Shown here: one piece after another, positions 1 to 8,356 of the stretch
How the letters are laid out: each line of letters opens with the position of its first letter
Position numbering within the stretch: the stretch's first letter is position 1
Assembly (NCBI RefSeq): GCF_001654495.1
Contig: NZ_CP015849.1
Coordinates: 6,365,001-6,429,000, forward strand
From: Streptomyces sp. SAT1
GTDB lineage: Bacteria; Actinomycetota; Actinomycetes; Streptomycetales; Streptomycetaceae
Reading direction: 5' to 3'
DNA: 64,000 bases
Position numbers and translations under genes: made by a program
Notes under the pieces: model-generated
Told to the model about the DNA's origin: nothing
The model's database searches: none
Seen by the model: only the letters and a program-made list of their open reading frames with translations

Positions 1-261
1 CTCGGCGATCCTGCCTTCGATGGACCCTGTGAGGGGTGTCGTCACGTTCCCGTACCGCCTTCTCCACTTCGGGTTGCGCGGCAATTGTGGCAGGCGGCAC
101 CGACAAGCGGGGGACAGGGCGGTGTCCGGCGGGGCGCGTCGCGCGCCCGGACCGCGCCGCACGCGCTGCGCGCGCCCCGGCGGGCGTCCACCGGACGCAT
201 GGCAGAAAAGGTGGGGAATCCGTCGTTGCGGCCGTCGGCGGGGCCGCCGAGAATCGGGACC

Positions 262-1221
262 ATGGCGCAGCGAACCGTTCTCTTCGTCCTCTTCGACGGC
301 GTGCAGAGCCTGGACGTCACCGGCCCCCTGGAGGTCTTCGCCGGTGCCGAGAAGCAGACACCCGGCAGCTACCGGGTGCGCACGGCCTCCCTGGACGGCG
401 CACCTGTACGCACCTCCAGCGGTCTGAACGTCGTACCGGACTCCTCGCTCGACGAGGCGTCCGTGCCGCACACCCTGGTCCTGCCCGGCGGCGAGGGCAC
501 CCGCAGGCCCGATCCGCGCCTGGTCGACTGGGTGCGCGGACAGGGGCCGCGCGCGGCCCGGCTGGTCTCGGTGTGCACCGGCGCGATCCTGCTGGCCCGA
601 GCGGGGCTGCTGGACGGCCGCCGGTGCACCACCCACTGGGCGTACTGCGCCACCCTGGCCCGCGACCATCCGGCGGTGCGGGTCGAGGCCGACCCGATCT
701 TCGTACGGGACGGCACGGTGTCGACCTCGGCCGGGGTCACCGCGGGGATCGACCTGGCGCTCGCGCTCGTCGAGGAGGACCTGGGCCGGGACACCGCGCT
801 CCGCGTCGCCCGCCATCTGGTGGTGTTCCTGCGCAGACCGGGCAACCAGGCCCAGTTCAGCGCCCAGCTCACCGCCCAGACGGCGCACCGCGACCCGCTC
901 CGGGACCTCCAGCAGTGGATCACCGAGCACCCGGCCGGCGACCTGGGCGTGGACGCGCTGGCCGCCCGCGCCGCCCTCTCGCCGCGCCACTTCGCCCGCG
1001 CCTTCCGCGCCGAGACGGGCATGACACCCGGCCGGTACGTCGACCGGGTCCGCCTGGAACACGCCCGGCGGCTGCTGGAGGACACCGCCGACGGCGTCGA
1101 GGAGATCTCCCGGGCCAGCGGTTACGGCACCCCCGAGGCCATGCGGCGCGCCTTCGTCCGCACTCTGGGCGCCGCCCCGGCGGAGTACCGCCGCCGCTTC
1201 CGCCCCGCCCCGACCGCCTGA
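262..1221 (+). CDS. GlxA-family transcriptional regulator (DJ-1/PfpI + AraC)
   Basis: The 319-residue protein has an N-terminal DJ-1/PfpI-like domain (about residues 5-170) with the cysteine elbow SVCTGA around Cys105. A C-terminal AraC-type double helix-turn-helix follows (about 215-310), ending in the usual SGYGTPEAMRRAF-type second helix. GlxA-family proteins are cytosolic DNA-binding regulators whose DJ-1 domain is thought to sense a ligand. I chose the ATG at 262 because homology starts exactly there (MAQRTVLFVLFDG); an in-frame ATG at 85 would add 59 low-complexity residues. A second DJ-1 protein follows about 100 bases downstream, which is a common pairing. The target genes cannot be told from the sequence. 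The upstream 261 bases show no gene. Confidence 0.9.
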   Translation: MAQRTVLFVLFDGVQSLDVTGPLEVFAGAEKQTPGSYRVRTASLDGAPVRTSSGLNVVPDSSLDEASVPHTLVLPGGEGTRRPDPRLVDWVRGQGPRAARLVSVCTGAILLARAGLLDGRRCTTHWAYCATLARDHPAVRVEADPIFVRDGTVSTSAGVTAGIDLALALVEEDLGRDTALRVARHLVVFLRRPGNQAQFSAQLTAQTAHRDPLRDLQQWITEHPAGDLGVDALAARAALSPRHFARAFRAETGMTPGRYVDRVRLEHARRLLEDTADGVEEISRASGYGTPEAMRRAFVRTLGAAPAEYRRRFRPAPTA

Positions 1222-1328
1222 CCGCCGCGCGCACCGCCTGACCGCCGCGACCCGCGTACCACCTGCGCACGGCACACCACGCAGCACGCGCCCCGCGCCC
1301 ATCACACGCCCCCACCGGAGGGAACACC

Positions 1329-1958
1329 ATGCAGATCGCCATCGTCCTCTACGACCACTTCACCGCCCTGGACGCCGTGGGCCCCTACGAGACGCTGGGC
1401 CGGCTGCCCGGGGCGGACACCGTCTTCGTCGCCGAGCGGACCGGGCCCGTGCGTGCCGACACCGACAACCTCGCCCTGAGCGCCGACCGCACCCTGGCCG
1501 ACGTACCGTCCCCCGACATCGTGGTCGTGCCGGGCGGCCCCGGGCAGCGGACCCAGATGGACAATCCGGTGCTCCTCGACTGGCTGCGCGCCGCCGACGC
1601 GACCACCACCTGGACCACCTCGGTGTGCACCGGCTCCCTGCTGCTGGGCGCCGCCGGACTGCTGCGCGGCCGGCGCGCCACCTCGCACTGGCTGGCCCTC
1701 GACCACCTGGGGACCTTCGGCGCCGAGCCCACCGGCGAGCGGGTGGTGACCGACGGCAAGTACGTCACCGCCGCCGGTGTCTCGGCCGGCATCGACATGG
1801 GCCTGACCCTGTTCGGCCGGATCGCGGGCGACGAGCGGGCGCAGGCCGTCCAGCTCCTGATCGAGTACGACCCGCAGCCGCCCTACGACGCCGGGTCCCC
1901 GCAGAAGGCGCCCGCCCATCTGGTGGAGGAGTTCCGCGGCGCCGGACGCGCGCGCTGA
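1329..1958 (+). CDS. DJ-1/PfpI family protein
   Basis: This 209-residue single-domain DJ-1/PfpI protein has the conserved cysteine at about residue 100 in SVCTGS, the VVPGGPG loop near residue 67, and the trailing SAGIDMGL segment typical of cyclohexyl-isocyanide-hydratase-like members. A strong ribosome site (GGAGGGA) sits 6 bases before the ATG. It lies in the same direction as the GlxA regulator and resembles its N-terminal half without the DNA-binding part, so it may be its regulated partner. Substrate unknown: family members include isocyanide hydratases, glyoxalase-like enzymes and chaperone-like proteins. Confidence 0.88.
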   Translation: MQIAIVLYDHFTALDAVGPYETLGRLPGADTVFVAERTGPVRADTDNLALSADRTLADVPSPDIVVVPGGPGQRTQMDNPVLLDWLRAADATTTWTTSVCTGSLLLGAAGLLRGRRATSHWLALDHLGTFGAEPTGERVVTDGKYVTAAGVSAGIDMGLTLFGRIAGDERAQAVQLLIEYDPQPPYDAGSPQKAPAHLVEEFRGAGRAR

Positions 1959-1967
1959 TCCGGAGCC

Positions 1968-2714
1968 CTACCCGGCGCTCCAGGTGAAGCGCGGTGTCCT
2001 GCGCTCCAGGAAGGCGGCGACCCCCTCGGCGGTGTCGCCGCTGCCGCGTGCCTCGGCGCTCCAGTGGGCGTCCCGGCCGGTGCGGCCGTCCGCGAACTCC
2101 TTGGCCGCCGCCTGCGTCAGCTGCGAGCGCGCGGCCAGCACCCCGGTGAACTCCGCGACCCGCTTGCCGAGTCCGCCCCCGGGCAGCACCTCGTCGACGA
2201 GACCGGTGCGCAGCGCCCGCTGCGCGTCGATCAACTCGCCGGAGAAGAGCAGGTACTTGGTGGTGGCCGGGCCCACCAGGGACACCAGCCGCCGGGTCGC
2301 GGAGGCGGGGTAGACGATGCCGAGCTTCGCCGGGGTCACCCCGAACAGCGCGCCCTCCTCGGCGAACCGCAGATCGCAGGCGGCCGCGAGCTGGGCGCCG
2401 CCGCCGACGCAGTGCCCGCGCACCGCCGCCAGGGTCGGCTTGGGGAAGGCGGCGAGCGCTTCCTCGGCCGCCACCGCCAGCGTTTGCGCCTCCTCGGGCG
2501 AGCGCCGGAGCGTGGAGATGTCCGCCCCGGCGCAGAACGTCCCGTCCGCGCCGGTCAGCACCAGGACCCGTACGCCCGGATCGGCGGCCAGGCGGTCCAG
2601 GAGCGGTGGCAGCGCGCGCCACATCGCGGCGGTCATGGCGTTGCGCTTGGCCGGGTGGTGGACGACGACGGTGGCGACCGCGTCGGTGACGTCGTGCAGC
2701 AGCTGCGGCTCCAT
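1968..2714 (-). CDS. Enoyl-CoA hydratase/isomerase (crotonase) family protein
   Basis: A 248-residue crotonase-fold protein. Two oxyanion-hole segments are visible: FCAGADIS at about 60-67 and HCVGGGAQLAAACDL at about 101-115. The two glutamates used by true enoyl-CoA hydratases are absent: the GGGCE position reads GGGAQ (Gln108) and the PE position of the second motif reads PA (Ala129). The fold and CoA-ester binding are therefore well supported, but hydratase chemistry is doubtful; isomerase, decarboxylase or hydrolase activity is possible. The start MEPQLL at 2714 is chosen because the further upstream frame is unlike the family. It is convergent with the DJ-1 gene and divergent from the ATPase gene. 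Confidence 0.85.
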   Translation of the reverse strand: MEPQLLHDVTDAVATVVVHHPAKRNAMTAAMWRALPPLLDRLAADPGVRVLVLTGADGTFCAGADISTLRRSPEEAQTLAVAAEEALAAFPKPTLAAVRGHCVGGGAQLAAACDLRFAEEGALFGVTPAKLGIVYPASATRRLVSLVGPATTKYLLFSGELIDAQRALRTGLVDEVLPGGGLGKRVAEFTGVLAARSQLTQAAAKEFADGRTGRDAHWSAEARGSGDTAEGVAAFLERRTPRFTWSAG

Positions 2715-2949
2715 GGCCCGGATGCTATCGGTGCGAGCGGGTGTGCGAACGGGACGGGTGCGACCGCGCTCCCGGGGCGGTGCCGCCCGCGCGATCCGTA
2801 CAAACCGAAGAGTTCGCAAACGCGGCACCGACTGAGCAGAACCGTTTCTCTGAGGGGCCGGAACAGCCAGGAACGATCGGGACGCGCCGGATACCGGCCG
2901 ACTTGCGTCAGTCCTTGGGGATGAGCGCCGCGTTACCAACACTCGACGT

Positions 2950-3489
2950 GTGGTGACAATCGAGCGCGAGGGCGGCGACCGGACGATGGACGACCAGGGG
3001 CGCGGGAACGGACCGCGCCCGGCAGGCGGCACGGGGGCCCCGCCGACCGGAGCACCGCCGCACCCGCTGCCGTACGAGGGAGTCTGGCGCTTCACCGCGC
3101 CCGCCGTCGACGCCTCCGTCCCGCAGGCCCGGCACGCCGTGCGCGACCTGCTGCTGCGCCAGCGGGTGCCGGTCTCCGACGACCTGGTGCACGGACTGCT
3201 GCTGATCGTGTCCGAGCTGGTCACGAACGCGGTCCGGCACGCGGCGGTGGTGTCGCCGGTGCTCGCCGTGGAGGTGGCCGTCGGCGCCGAGTGGCTGCGG
3301 GTCTCCGTGGAGGACGGCCACCCCTACCGGCCGACCGCGCTGGAGGCCGACCACGGCCGCACCGGCGGGCGCGGACTGCTGCTGGTGCGCGAGATCGCCC
3401 GGGAGGCCGGCGGGGTCTGCGACGTCCAGCACACGGCGAGCGGCGGCAAGGTGATCTGGGCCGCCCTGCCGCTCACCCCCGCGTCGTAG
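2950..3489 (+). CDS. ATP-binding anti-sigma-factor-like protein (HATPase_c)
   Basis: A 179-residue stand-alone histidine-kinase-type ATPase domain of the RsbW/SpoIIAB type, found in many copies in streptomycetes. The N-box reads ELVTNAVRHA and the glycine-rich box reads GRGLLLVREI. Such proteins bind sigma factors or antagonists in the cytosol and phosphorylate anti-anti-sigma partners. The GTG at 2950 gives the longest frame; an ATG at 2986 preceded by GAGGG is a plausible alternative and would remove 12 residues. No sigma factor or STAS-domain partner is adjacent. The stop codon lies in the first unit of a 9-bp tandem repeat. Confidence 0.85.
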   Translation: MVTIEREGGDRTMDDQGRGNGPRPAGGTGAPPTGAPPHPLPYEGVWRFTAPAVDASVPQARHAVRDLLLRQRVPVSDDLVHGLLLIVSELVTNAVRHAAVVSPVLAVEVAVGAEWLRVSVEDGHPYRPTALEADHGRTGGRGLLLVREIAREAGGVCDVQHTASGGKVIWAALPLTPAS

Positions 3490-3575
3490 CCGTCGTAGCC
3501 GTCGTAGCCGTCGTAGCCGTCGTAGCCGTCGTAGCCGTCGTGACCGCCGTGGGCCCCGTAGCCGTCGTAGCCGCC
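3484..3575. repeat. 9-bp tandem repeat containing reiterated stop codons
   Basis: Six perfect head-to-tail copies of TCGTAGCCG (3484-3537) are followed by degenerate copies to about 3575. The first TAG is the stop codon of the preceding ATPase gene. Because the unit is three codons long, every copy repeats that stop in the same frame. The stretch separates the convergent ATPase and idi genes. Confidence 0.9.
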
Positions 3576-3604
3576 GTGGCCCCGGCGGGCCGGGCCCTAC
3601 GGCC

Positions 3605-4195
3605 TCACCAGCCCGCCGGGCCGGTCAGCTCCCGGACCGCCGGACGGACCGCGTCCAGCACCGTCATGAACCACGCGGAGAACGGGTCGCGCGCGTGCCG
3701 CTCGGCCAGCTCCGCCGGGGAGACGAACGCGGTCGCGCCGACCTCCTCCGGATCGGGCCGCAGCGCCGACTGCACCAGGCCGACGAACAGGTGGTTGAAC
3801 TCCTGCTCCACCAGGCCCGACGCCGGGTCCGGGTGGTTGTAGCGGACGGTGCCCGCCTCCGCGAGCAGCGTCGGCGAGACCCCCAGCTCCTCGTAGGTCC
3901 GCCGGGCCGCCGCCGCGAACGGCGACTCGCCGGGGTACGGATGACCGCAGCAGGTGTTGGACCACACGCCGGGGGAGTGGTACTTGCCCAGCGCCCGCTG
4001 CTGGAGCAGCAGCCGGCCCTGCTCGTCGAAGAGGAACACGGAGAAGGCGCGGTGCAACTGCCCCGGCGGCTGGTGCGCGGCGAGCTTCTCCGCGGTGCCG
4101 ATCGTCACGCCGTCCTCGTCGACGAGTTCCAGCAAGATCGCGTCCGCGGTGCCGTTCGACGAGCTGTGCGTCGCGGTGGCAGGTGTGATCGGCAT
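3605..4195 (-). CDS. idi: Isopentenyl-diphosphate delta-isomerase (type I)
   Basis: A 196-residue Nudix-fold isomerase interconverting isopentenyl and dimethylallyl diphosphate. The catalytic cysteine motif TCCGHP is at residues 81-86, and the glutamate-bearing segment LVEQEFNHLFVG follows. The start MPITPATATH at 4195 matches the usual actinobacterial N-terminus; two upstream in-frame ATGs (4201, 4210) would add only a few residues. It lies about 8 kb from the hopanoid operon and in the opposite direction, yet serves the same pathway by balancing the C5 units needed for farnesyl diphosphate. Confidence 0.96.
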   Translation of the reverse strand: MPITPATATHSSSNGTADAILLELVDEDGVTIGTAEKLAAHQPPGQLHRAFSVFLFDEQGRLLLQQRALGKYHSPGVWSNTCCGHPYPGESPFAAAARRTYEELGVSPTLLAEAGTVRYNHPDPASGLVEQEFNHLFVGLVQSALRPDPEEVGATAFVSPAELAERHARDPFSAWFMTVLDAVRPAVRELTGPAGW

Positions 4196-4407
4196 ACCCA
4201 TCCTTCGCATCGGTCCTCGAGCCCCAAGTCTGCCGCACGAAACCGGCACTCCCGGCACTTCCCGGCGTACCCGCATGTCCCGCGCCCGGGTGTGGACACG
4301 ACCGGACACGGACGCTCAGCGCACGAGGGCCCGGTTACTGATCGTGCCCTGCCGGACACCGGCGGAACCGTCCGGGTCCCCCGGCGGACCGGCGCCCGGG
4401 ACGGCGC

Positions 4408-5340
4408 TCAGTGGCACAGCCGCGCCTCGTGCTCGGCGTGCCCGCCGGGCTCCAGCTGGAAGGTGCAGTGCTCCACGTCGAAGTGGTGGCCGAGGCAGCC
4501 CTGCAACTCGTGCAACAGCTTTTCGTGACCGATGGCGCTCAGCACCTCGGAACTGACCACCACGTGCGCGGACAGTACCGGAAGGCCGGAGGTGATCGTC
4601 CAGGCGTGCAGATCATGGACGTCCTCGACGCCGTCCAGGGCCAGGATGTGCGCGCGCACCTCGTCCATGTCCACGTTCTTCGGGGCGGCCTCCAGCAGGA
4701 CGTCCAGGGTCTCGCGCAGCAGCTTGACCGTGCGCGGCACGATCAGCAGGCCGATGGCGAGCGAGGCGACCGGGTCGGCGGCCTGCCAGCCGGTGAGCAG
4801 GATGACCGCGGCCGAGATCATGACGGCCAGCGAGCCGAGCGCGTCCGCGGCCACCTCCAGGAAGGCGCCCCGCACGTTCAGGCTCTCCTGCTGGCCCCGC
4901 ATCAGCAGCGTCAGCGACACCGAGTTCGCCACCAGGCCGATCAGACCGAACACGATCATCAGCCCGCCGTGCGTCTCGGCGGGCGTCATGAACCGCTGCA
5001 CCGCCTCGTACAGGACGTAGCCGCCGACGCCGAGCAGCAGCAGGCAGTTGGCCAGCGCGGCGAGGATCTCGGCGCGGGCGTAGCCGAAGGTGCGGTTGCC
5101 GCCCGCCGGCCGGTTCGCGAAGTGGATGGCGAGCAGCGCCATGCCCAGGCCCAGGGCGTCCGTCGCCATGTGCGCGGCGTCCGCGACCAGCGCGAGCGAG
5201 TCCGCGAGCACCCCGCCGACGATCTCCACCACCATGACGGCGAGCGTGATCGACAGCGCGACGCGCAGCGTGCCGCGGTGGGCGGCCGCCGCCGTACCGG
5301 CGGCGCCGTGCGTGTGCCCGTGGTCGTGACCGGCCCCCAT
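4408..5340 (-). CDS. Cation diffusion facilitator family transporter
   Basis: A 310-residue CDF transporter with a histidine-rich N-terminus (HDHGHTHG), six predicted membrane helices and a cytosolic C-terminal domain ending in a His/Glu-rich tail. The second-helix metal motif HMATD is present. In the fifth helix the position often occupied by histidine is glutamate (EVAAD), so the metal may not be zinc alone. Family members export Zn, Co, Cd, Fe or Mn in exchange for protons. The start MGAGHDHG is chosen because the further upstream frame lacks family features. Confidence 0.93.
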   Translation of the reverse strand: MGAGHDHGHTHGAAGTAAAAHRGTLRVALSITLAVMVVEIVGGVLADSLALVADAAHMATDALGLGMALLAIHFANRPAGGNRTFGYARAEILAALANCLLLLGVGGYVLYEAVQRFMTPAETHGGLMIVFGLIGLVANSVSLTLLMRGQQESLNVRGAFLEVAADALGSLAVMISAAVILLTGWQAADPVASLAIGLLIVPRTVKLLRETLDVLLEAAPKNVDMDEVRAHILALDGVEDVHDLHAWTITSGLPVLSAHVVVSSEVLSAIGHEKLLHELQGCLGHHFDVEHCTFQLEPGGHAEHEARLCH

Positions 5341-5780
5341 AGCCTCTCCACCCTCCTGAGTTCCGTCCCGGATATCCGCCAGGAACCACAGTGAACTACG
5401 GGCGGGGGGTATGGGGCAACGCGGCACTGAACACCGTTGTCATGTGCCCTGACCTGCGTAAACGATCCGCAGGTCAGAACGTTTCGGCGGGGCGGCGCCC
5501 CGGCGCGCGGCCCGCGCGCCGCCGTCCGCGCCGCACTCCGCGCCGACGGGGCGAACGCCCGGATCCGGCGCGGAGTTTGTGACCCGCCCCCGGATCACCC
5601 ATGATGATCGCGGCGCAGGCTGCGGCAGATGACGTCGATCGGCCCCCGAGCGGGCGGTGGACGCGGGCTTCCCGGCATCCGATAGCCTCTGCCGACATGC
5701 CGCCCGGCCGCCCTGCGGCGAGCGGCACCCCTCCACCATGCACATGACCGGCGCGCGCCGGCACCAGGGAGTGAGTTCGG
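5341..5780. other. 440-bp intergenic region between divergent operons
   Basis: No convincing gene is seen here. The region must hold the promoters of the cation transporter (leftward) and of the DUF5941 operon (rightward). The only clear structure is the inverted repeat at 5449-5477. The rightward gene uses a TTG start at 5781 with AGGGAG about 10 bases before it. Confidence 0.6.
5449..5477. promoter_or_regulatory. 10-bp inverted repeat, possible operator
   Basis: Perfect arms CTGACCTGCG (5449-5458) and CGCAGGTCAG (5468-5477) are separated by nine A/T-richer bases. With no T run after it, and placed between divergent genes, it looks more like a dimeric-regulator site than a terminator. The regulator is unknown. 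Confidence 0.4.
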
Positions 5781-7598
5781 TTGTCGACCGCCATCCTCAC
5801 CGGTCAGCCGGTCCCCGGATCGTCGATCGAGGCCGATCTGCGGTCCCTCGGCTTCGACGTGCGGCACGCCGCCGACGCCGGTGACGCCGAGACACTCCTC
5901 GCCCGGGTGCCCGGCGGGGAACGCGTCGCCGTCGTGGACGCCCGCTTCGTCGGCCACACCCACGCCCTGCGCCTGGGACTGACCGACCCCCGCTTCCCGC
6001 TGGCCGCCGTCCCCGGCGCCGTCACCGCCCAGCCCGCCGCCCGGCCGGCCCTGACCCGCGCGCTGGCCCGGGAGGTCACCCCCGGCGGCGGCACCGCGCT
6101 CGCCGTGGACAGCGTCGCCGACCGTGCCGTCACCGCCCTGCACGCCGACGGCGCCGCCGTGCACCACCCCGAGCTCGGCCGCCTCGTCGCCGTCGTCCCC
6201 GCCGACCCGCAGGCCCGCAACGAGGCACGGCAGGCCGTCGCCGCCGTCGACGACGAGGCCGTCCGTCTGAAGTCGGCCGTCAAGGCCCGCGACGGCTTCT
6301 TCACCACGTTCTTCATCAGCCCGTACTCGCGCTACCTCGCCCGCTGGTGCGCCCGCCGCGGCCTGACGCCCAATCAGGTCACCACCGCCTCGCTGCTCAC
6401 CGCGCTCATAGCGGCCGGCTGCGCCGCCACCGGCACCCGCGGCGGCTTCGTCGCCGCCGGCGTGCTCCTGATCGCCTCGTTCGTCCTGGACTGCACCGAC
6501 GGCCAGCTCGCCCGCTACTCGCTCCAGTACTCCACCCTCGGCGCCTGGCTCGACGCCACCTTCGACCGGGCCAAGGAGTACGCCTACTACGCCGGGCTCG
6601 CCCTCGGCGCGGCCCGCGGCGGCGACGACGTGTGGGCGCTCGCCCTGGGCGCGATGGTGCTCCAGACCTGCCGGCACGTCGTCGACTTCTCCTTCAACGA
6701 GGCGAACCACGACGCCACCGCCAACACCAGCCCCACCGCCGCCCTCTCCGACCGGCTCGACAGCGTCGGCTGGACGGTGTGGCTGCGCCGGATGATCGTG
6801 CTGCCCATCGGCGAACGCTGGGCCATGATCGCGGTGCTCACCGCCGCGACCACCCCCCGCATCACCCTGTACGCGCTGCTCGTCGGCTGCGCCTTCGCCG
6901 CCGCGTACACCACCGCCGGCCGTCTGCTGCGCTCGGTGACCCGCCGGGCCACCCGCACCGACCGTGCCGCGCAGGCGCTGGCCGACCTCGCCGACAGCGG
7001 CCCGCTCACCGAGGGCCTGGCCCGCCTCTTCGCCCGGCCCGCCCGCCGGCTGCCCGGCATCGCCGCGCCCGCCGTGGCCCTCGTCGGCGGCCTCGCCGTC
7101 GTCGCCACCGCGGCCCTCACCGACTTCGGCGGCCCCTGGCCGGTCGCCGGCGCGCTCTGCTACGTCCTCACCTCGGCGCTCGCCGTCGCCCGCCCCCTCA
7201 AGGGCGCCCTCGACTGGCTGGTCCCGCCGTTCTTCCGCGCCGCCGAGTACGGCACCGTGCTGGCCCTGGCCGCCCGCGCCGATGCGCGCGGAGCCCTTCC
7301 GGCGGCGTTCGGGCTGGTGGCGGCCGTCGCCTACCATCACTACGACACGGTGTACCGCATCCGCGGCGACGCCGGAGCGCCGCCGCGCCGCCTGGTGCGC
7401 GCCGTCGGGGGACAGGAGGGGCGGACCCTGCTCGTCGCCGTACTGGCGGCGCTGCTCACCGCCGCGCAGTTCAAGGCCGCGCTCACGGCCGTCGCCGTGC
7501 TCGTCGCCGTGGTGGTGCTCGCCGAGAGCATCCGCTTCTGGGTCACCGCCCACAAGGACGGTGCGCCCGCCGTACACGATGAAGGAGAACCCGCATGA
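5781..7598 (+). CDS. DUF5941-type protein with CDP-alcohol phosphatidyltransferase domain
   Basis: A 605-residue protein in three parts: an N-terminal region of about 190 residues of unknown fold, a membrane CDP-alcohol phosphotransferase domain, and a hydrophobic C-terminal region (DUF5941-like). The catalytic signature DxxDGxxAR...GxxxDxxxD is complete, starting at Asp237 (DCTDGQLAR ... GAWLDATFD). Such enzymes move a phospho-alcohol from a CDP-alcohol onto an acceptor, making phospholipids or polymer precursors. It overlaps the next gene (a nucleotidyltransferase) by 4 bases, so the two are translationally coupled and probably share a pathway. The TTG start follows AGGGAG. Confidence 0.88.
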   Translation: MSTAILTGQPVPGSSIEADLRSLGFDVRHAADAGDAETLLARVPGGERVAVVDARFVGHTHALRLGLTDPRFPLAAVPGAVTAQPAARPALTRALAREVTPGGGTALAVDSVADRAVTALHADGAAVHHPELGRLVAVVPADPQARNEARQAVAAVDDEAVRLKSAVKARDGFFTTFFISPYSRYLARWCARRGLTPNQVTTASLLTALIAAGCAATGTRGGFVAAGVLLIASFVLDCTDGQLARYSLQYSTLGAWLDATFDRAKEYAYYAGLALGAARGGDDVWALALGAMVLQTCRHVVDFSFNEANHDATANTSPTAALSDRLDSVGWTVWLRRMIVLPIGERWAMIAVLTAATTPRITLYALLVGCAFAAAYTTAGRLLRSVTRRATRTDRAAQALADLADSGPLTEGLARLFARPARRLPGIAAPAVALVGGLAVVATAALTDFGGPWPVAGALCYVLTSALAVARPLKGALDWLVPPFFRAAEYGTVLALAARADARGALPAAFGLVAAVAYHHYDTVYRIRGDAGAPPRRLVRAVGGQEGRTLLVAVLAALLTAAQFKAALTAVAVLVAVVVLAESIRFWVTAHKDGAPAVHDEGEPA

Positions 7599-8356
7599 TC
7601 GGCCTCGTGCTGGCGGCCGGCGCCGGACGGCGTCTGCGCCCCTACACCGACACCCTGCCCAAGGCGCTGGTGCCGGTCGGGCCCGCGGGCATAGAGGACG
7701 GCTCCGACGGGCTCACCGTCCTCGACCTCACCCTCGCCAACTTCGCCGAGATCGGTCTGACCGAGGCCGGGATCATCGTCGGCTACCGCAAGGAGGCCGT
7801 CCACGAGCGCAAGGCGGCCCTGGAGCGGAAGTACGGCCTGAAGCTCACCCTCATCGACAACGACAAGGCCGAGGAGTGGAACAACGCCTACTCCCTGTGG
7901 TGCGGCCGTGACGCCCTCAGGGACGGCGTGATCCTCGCCAACGGCGACACCGTCCACCCCGTCTCCGTCGAGAAGACCCTGCTCGCGGCCCGCGGCGACG
8001 GCAAGCGGATCATCCTCGCCCTGGACACCGTCAAGACGCTGGCCGACGAGGAGATGAAGGTCGTCGCCGACCCGTCCACCGGGGTGCGCCGGATCACCAA
8101 GCTGATGGACCCGGCCGAGGCCACCGGCGAGTACATCGGCGTCACCCTCATCGAGGGCGAGGCCGCCGCCGACCTGGCCGACGCGCTGAGGACCACCTTC
8201 GAGCGCGACCCGCAGCTGTACTACGAGGACGGCTACCAGGAGCTGGTCGACCGCGGCTTCCGGATCGACGTGGCGCCCATCGGCGAGGTCGACTGGGTCG
8301 AGATCGACAACCACGACGACCTCGCCCGGGGACGGGAGATCGCGTGCCGCTACTGA
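7595..8356 (+). CDS. Sugar-phosphate/polyol-phosphate nucleotidyltransferase
   Basis: A 253-residue NTP_transferase protein with the signature AAGAGRRLRPYT and lysine PKALVPV near the N-terminus, like CTP:phosphocholine or CTP:polyol-phosphate cytidylyltransferases. It probably activates a small phosphorylated alcohol with CTP to feed the flanking CDP-alcohol phosphotransferases. It overlaps its upstream neighbour by ATGA and its downstream neighbour by 13 bases. The nucleotide and the substrate are inferred from context only. Confidence 0.87.
   Translation: MIGLVLAAGAGRRLRPYTDTLPKALVPVGPAGIEDGSDGLTVLDLTLANFAEIGLTEAGIIVGYRKEAVHERKAALERKYGLKLTLIDNDKAEEWNNAYSLWCGRDALRDGVILANGDTVHPVSVEKTLLAARGDGKRIILALDTVKTLADEEMKVVADPSTGVRRITKLMDPAEATGEYIGVTLIEGEAAADLADALRTTFERDPQLYYEDGYQELVDRGFRIDVAPIGEVDWVEIDNHDDLARGREIACRY

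Noticed and set aside
3484..3575. CRISPR array
   Set aside because: The unit is 9 bp without spacers, and there are no cas genes. It is a minisatellite.
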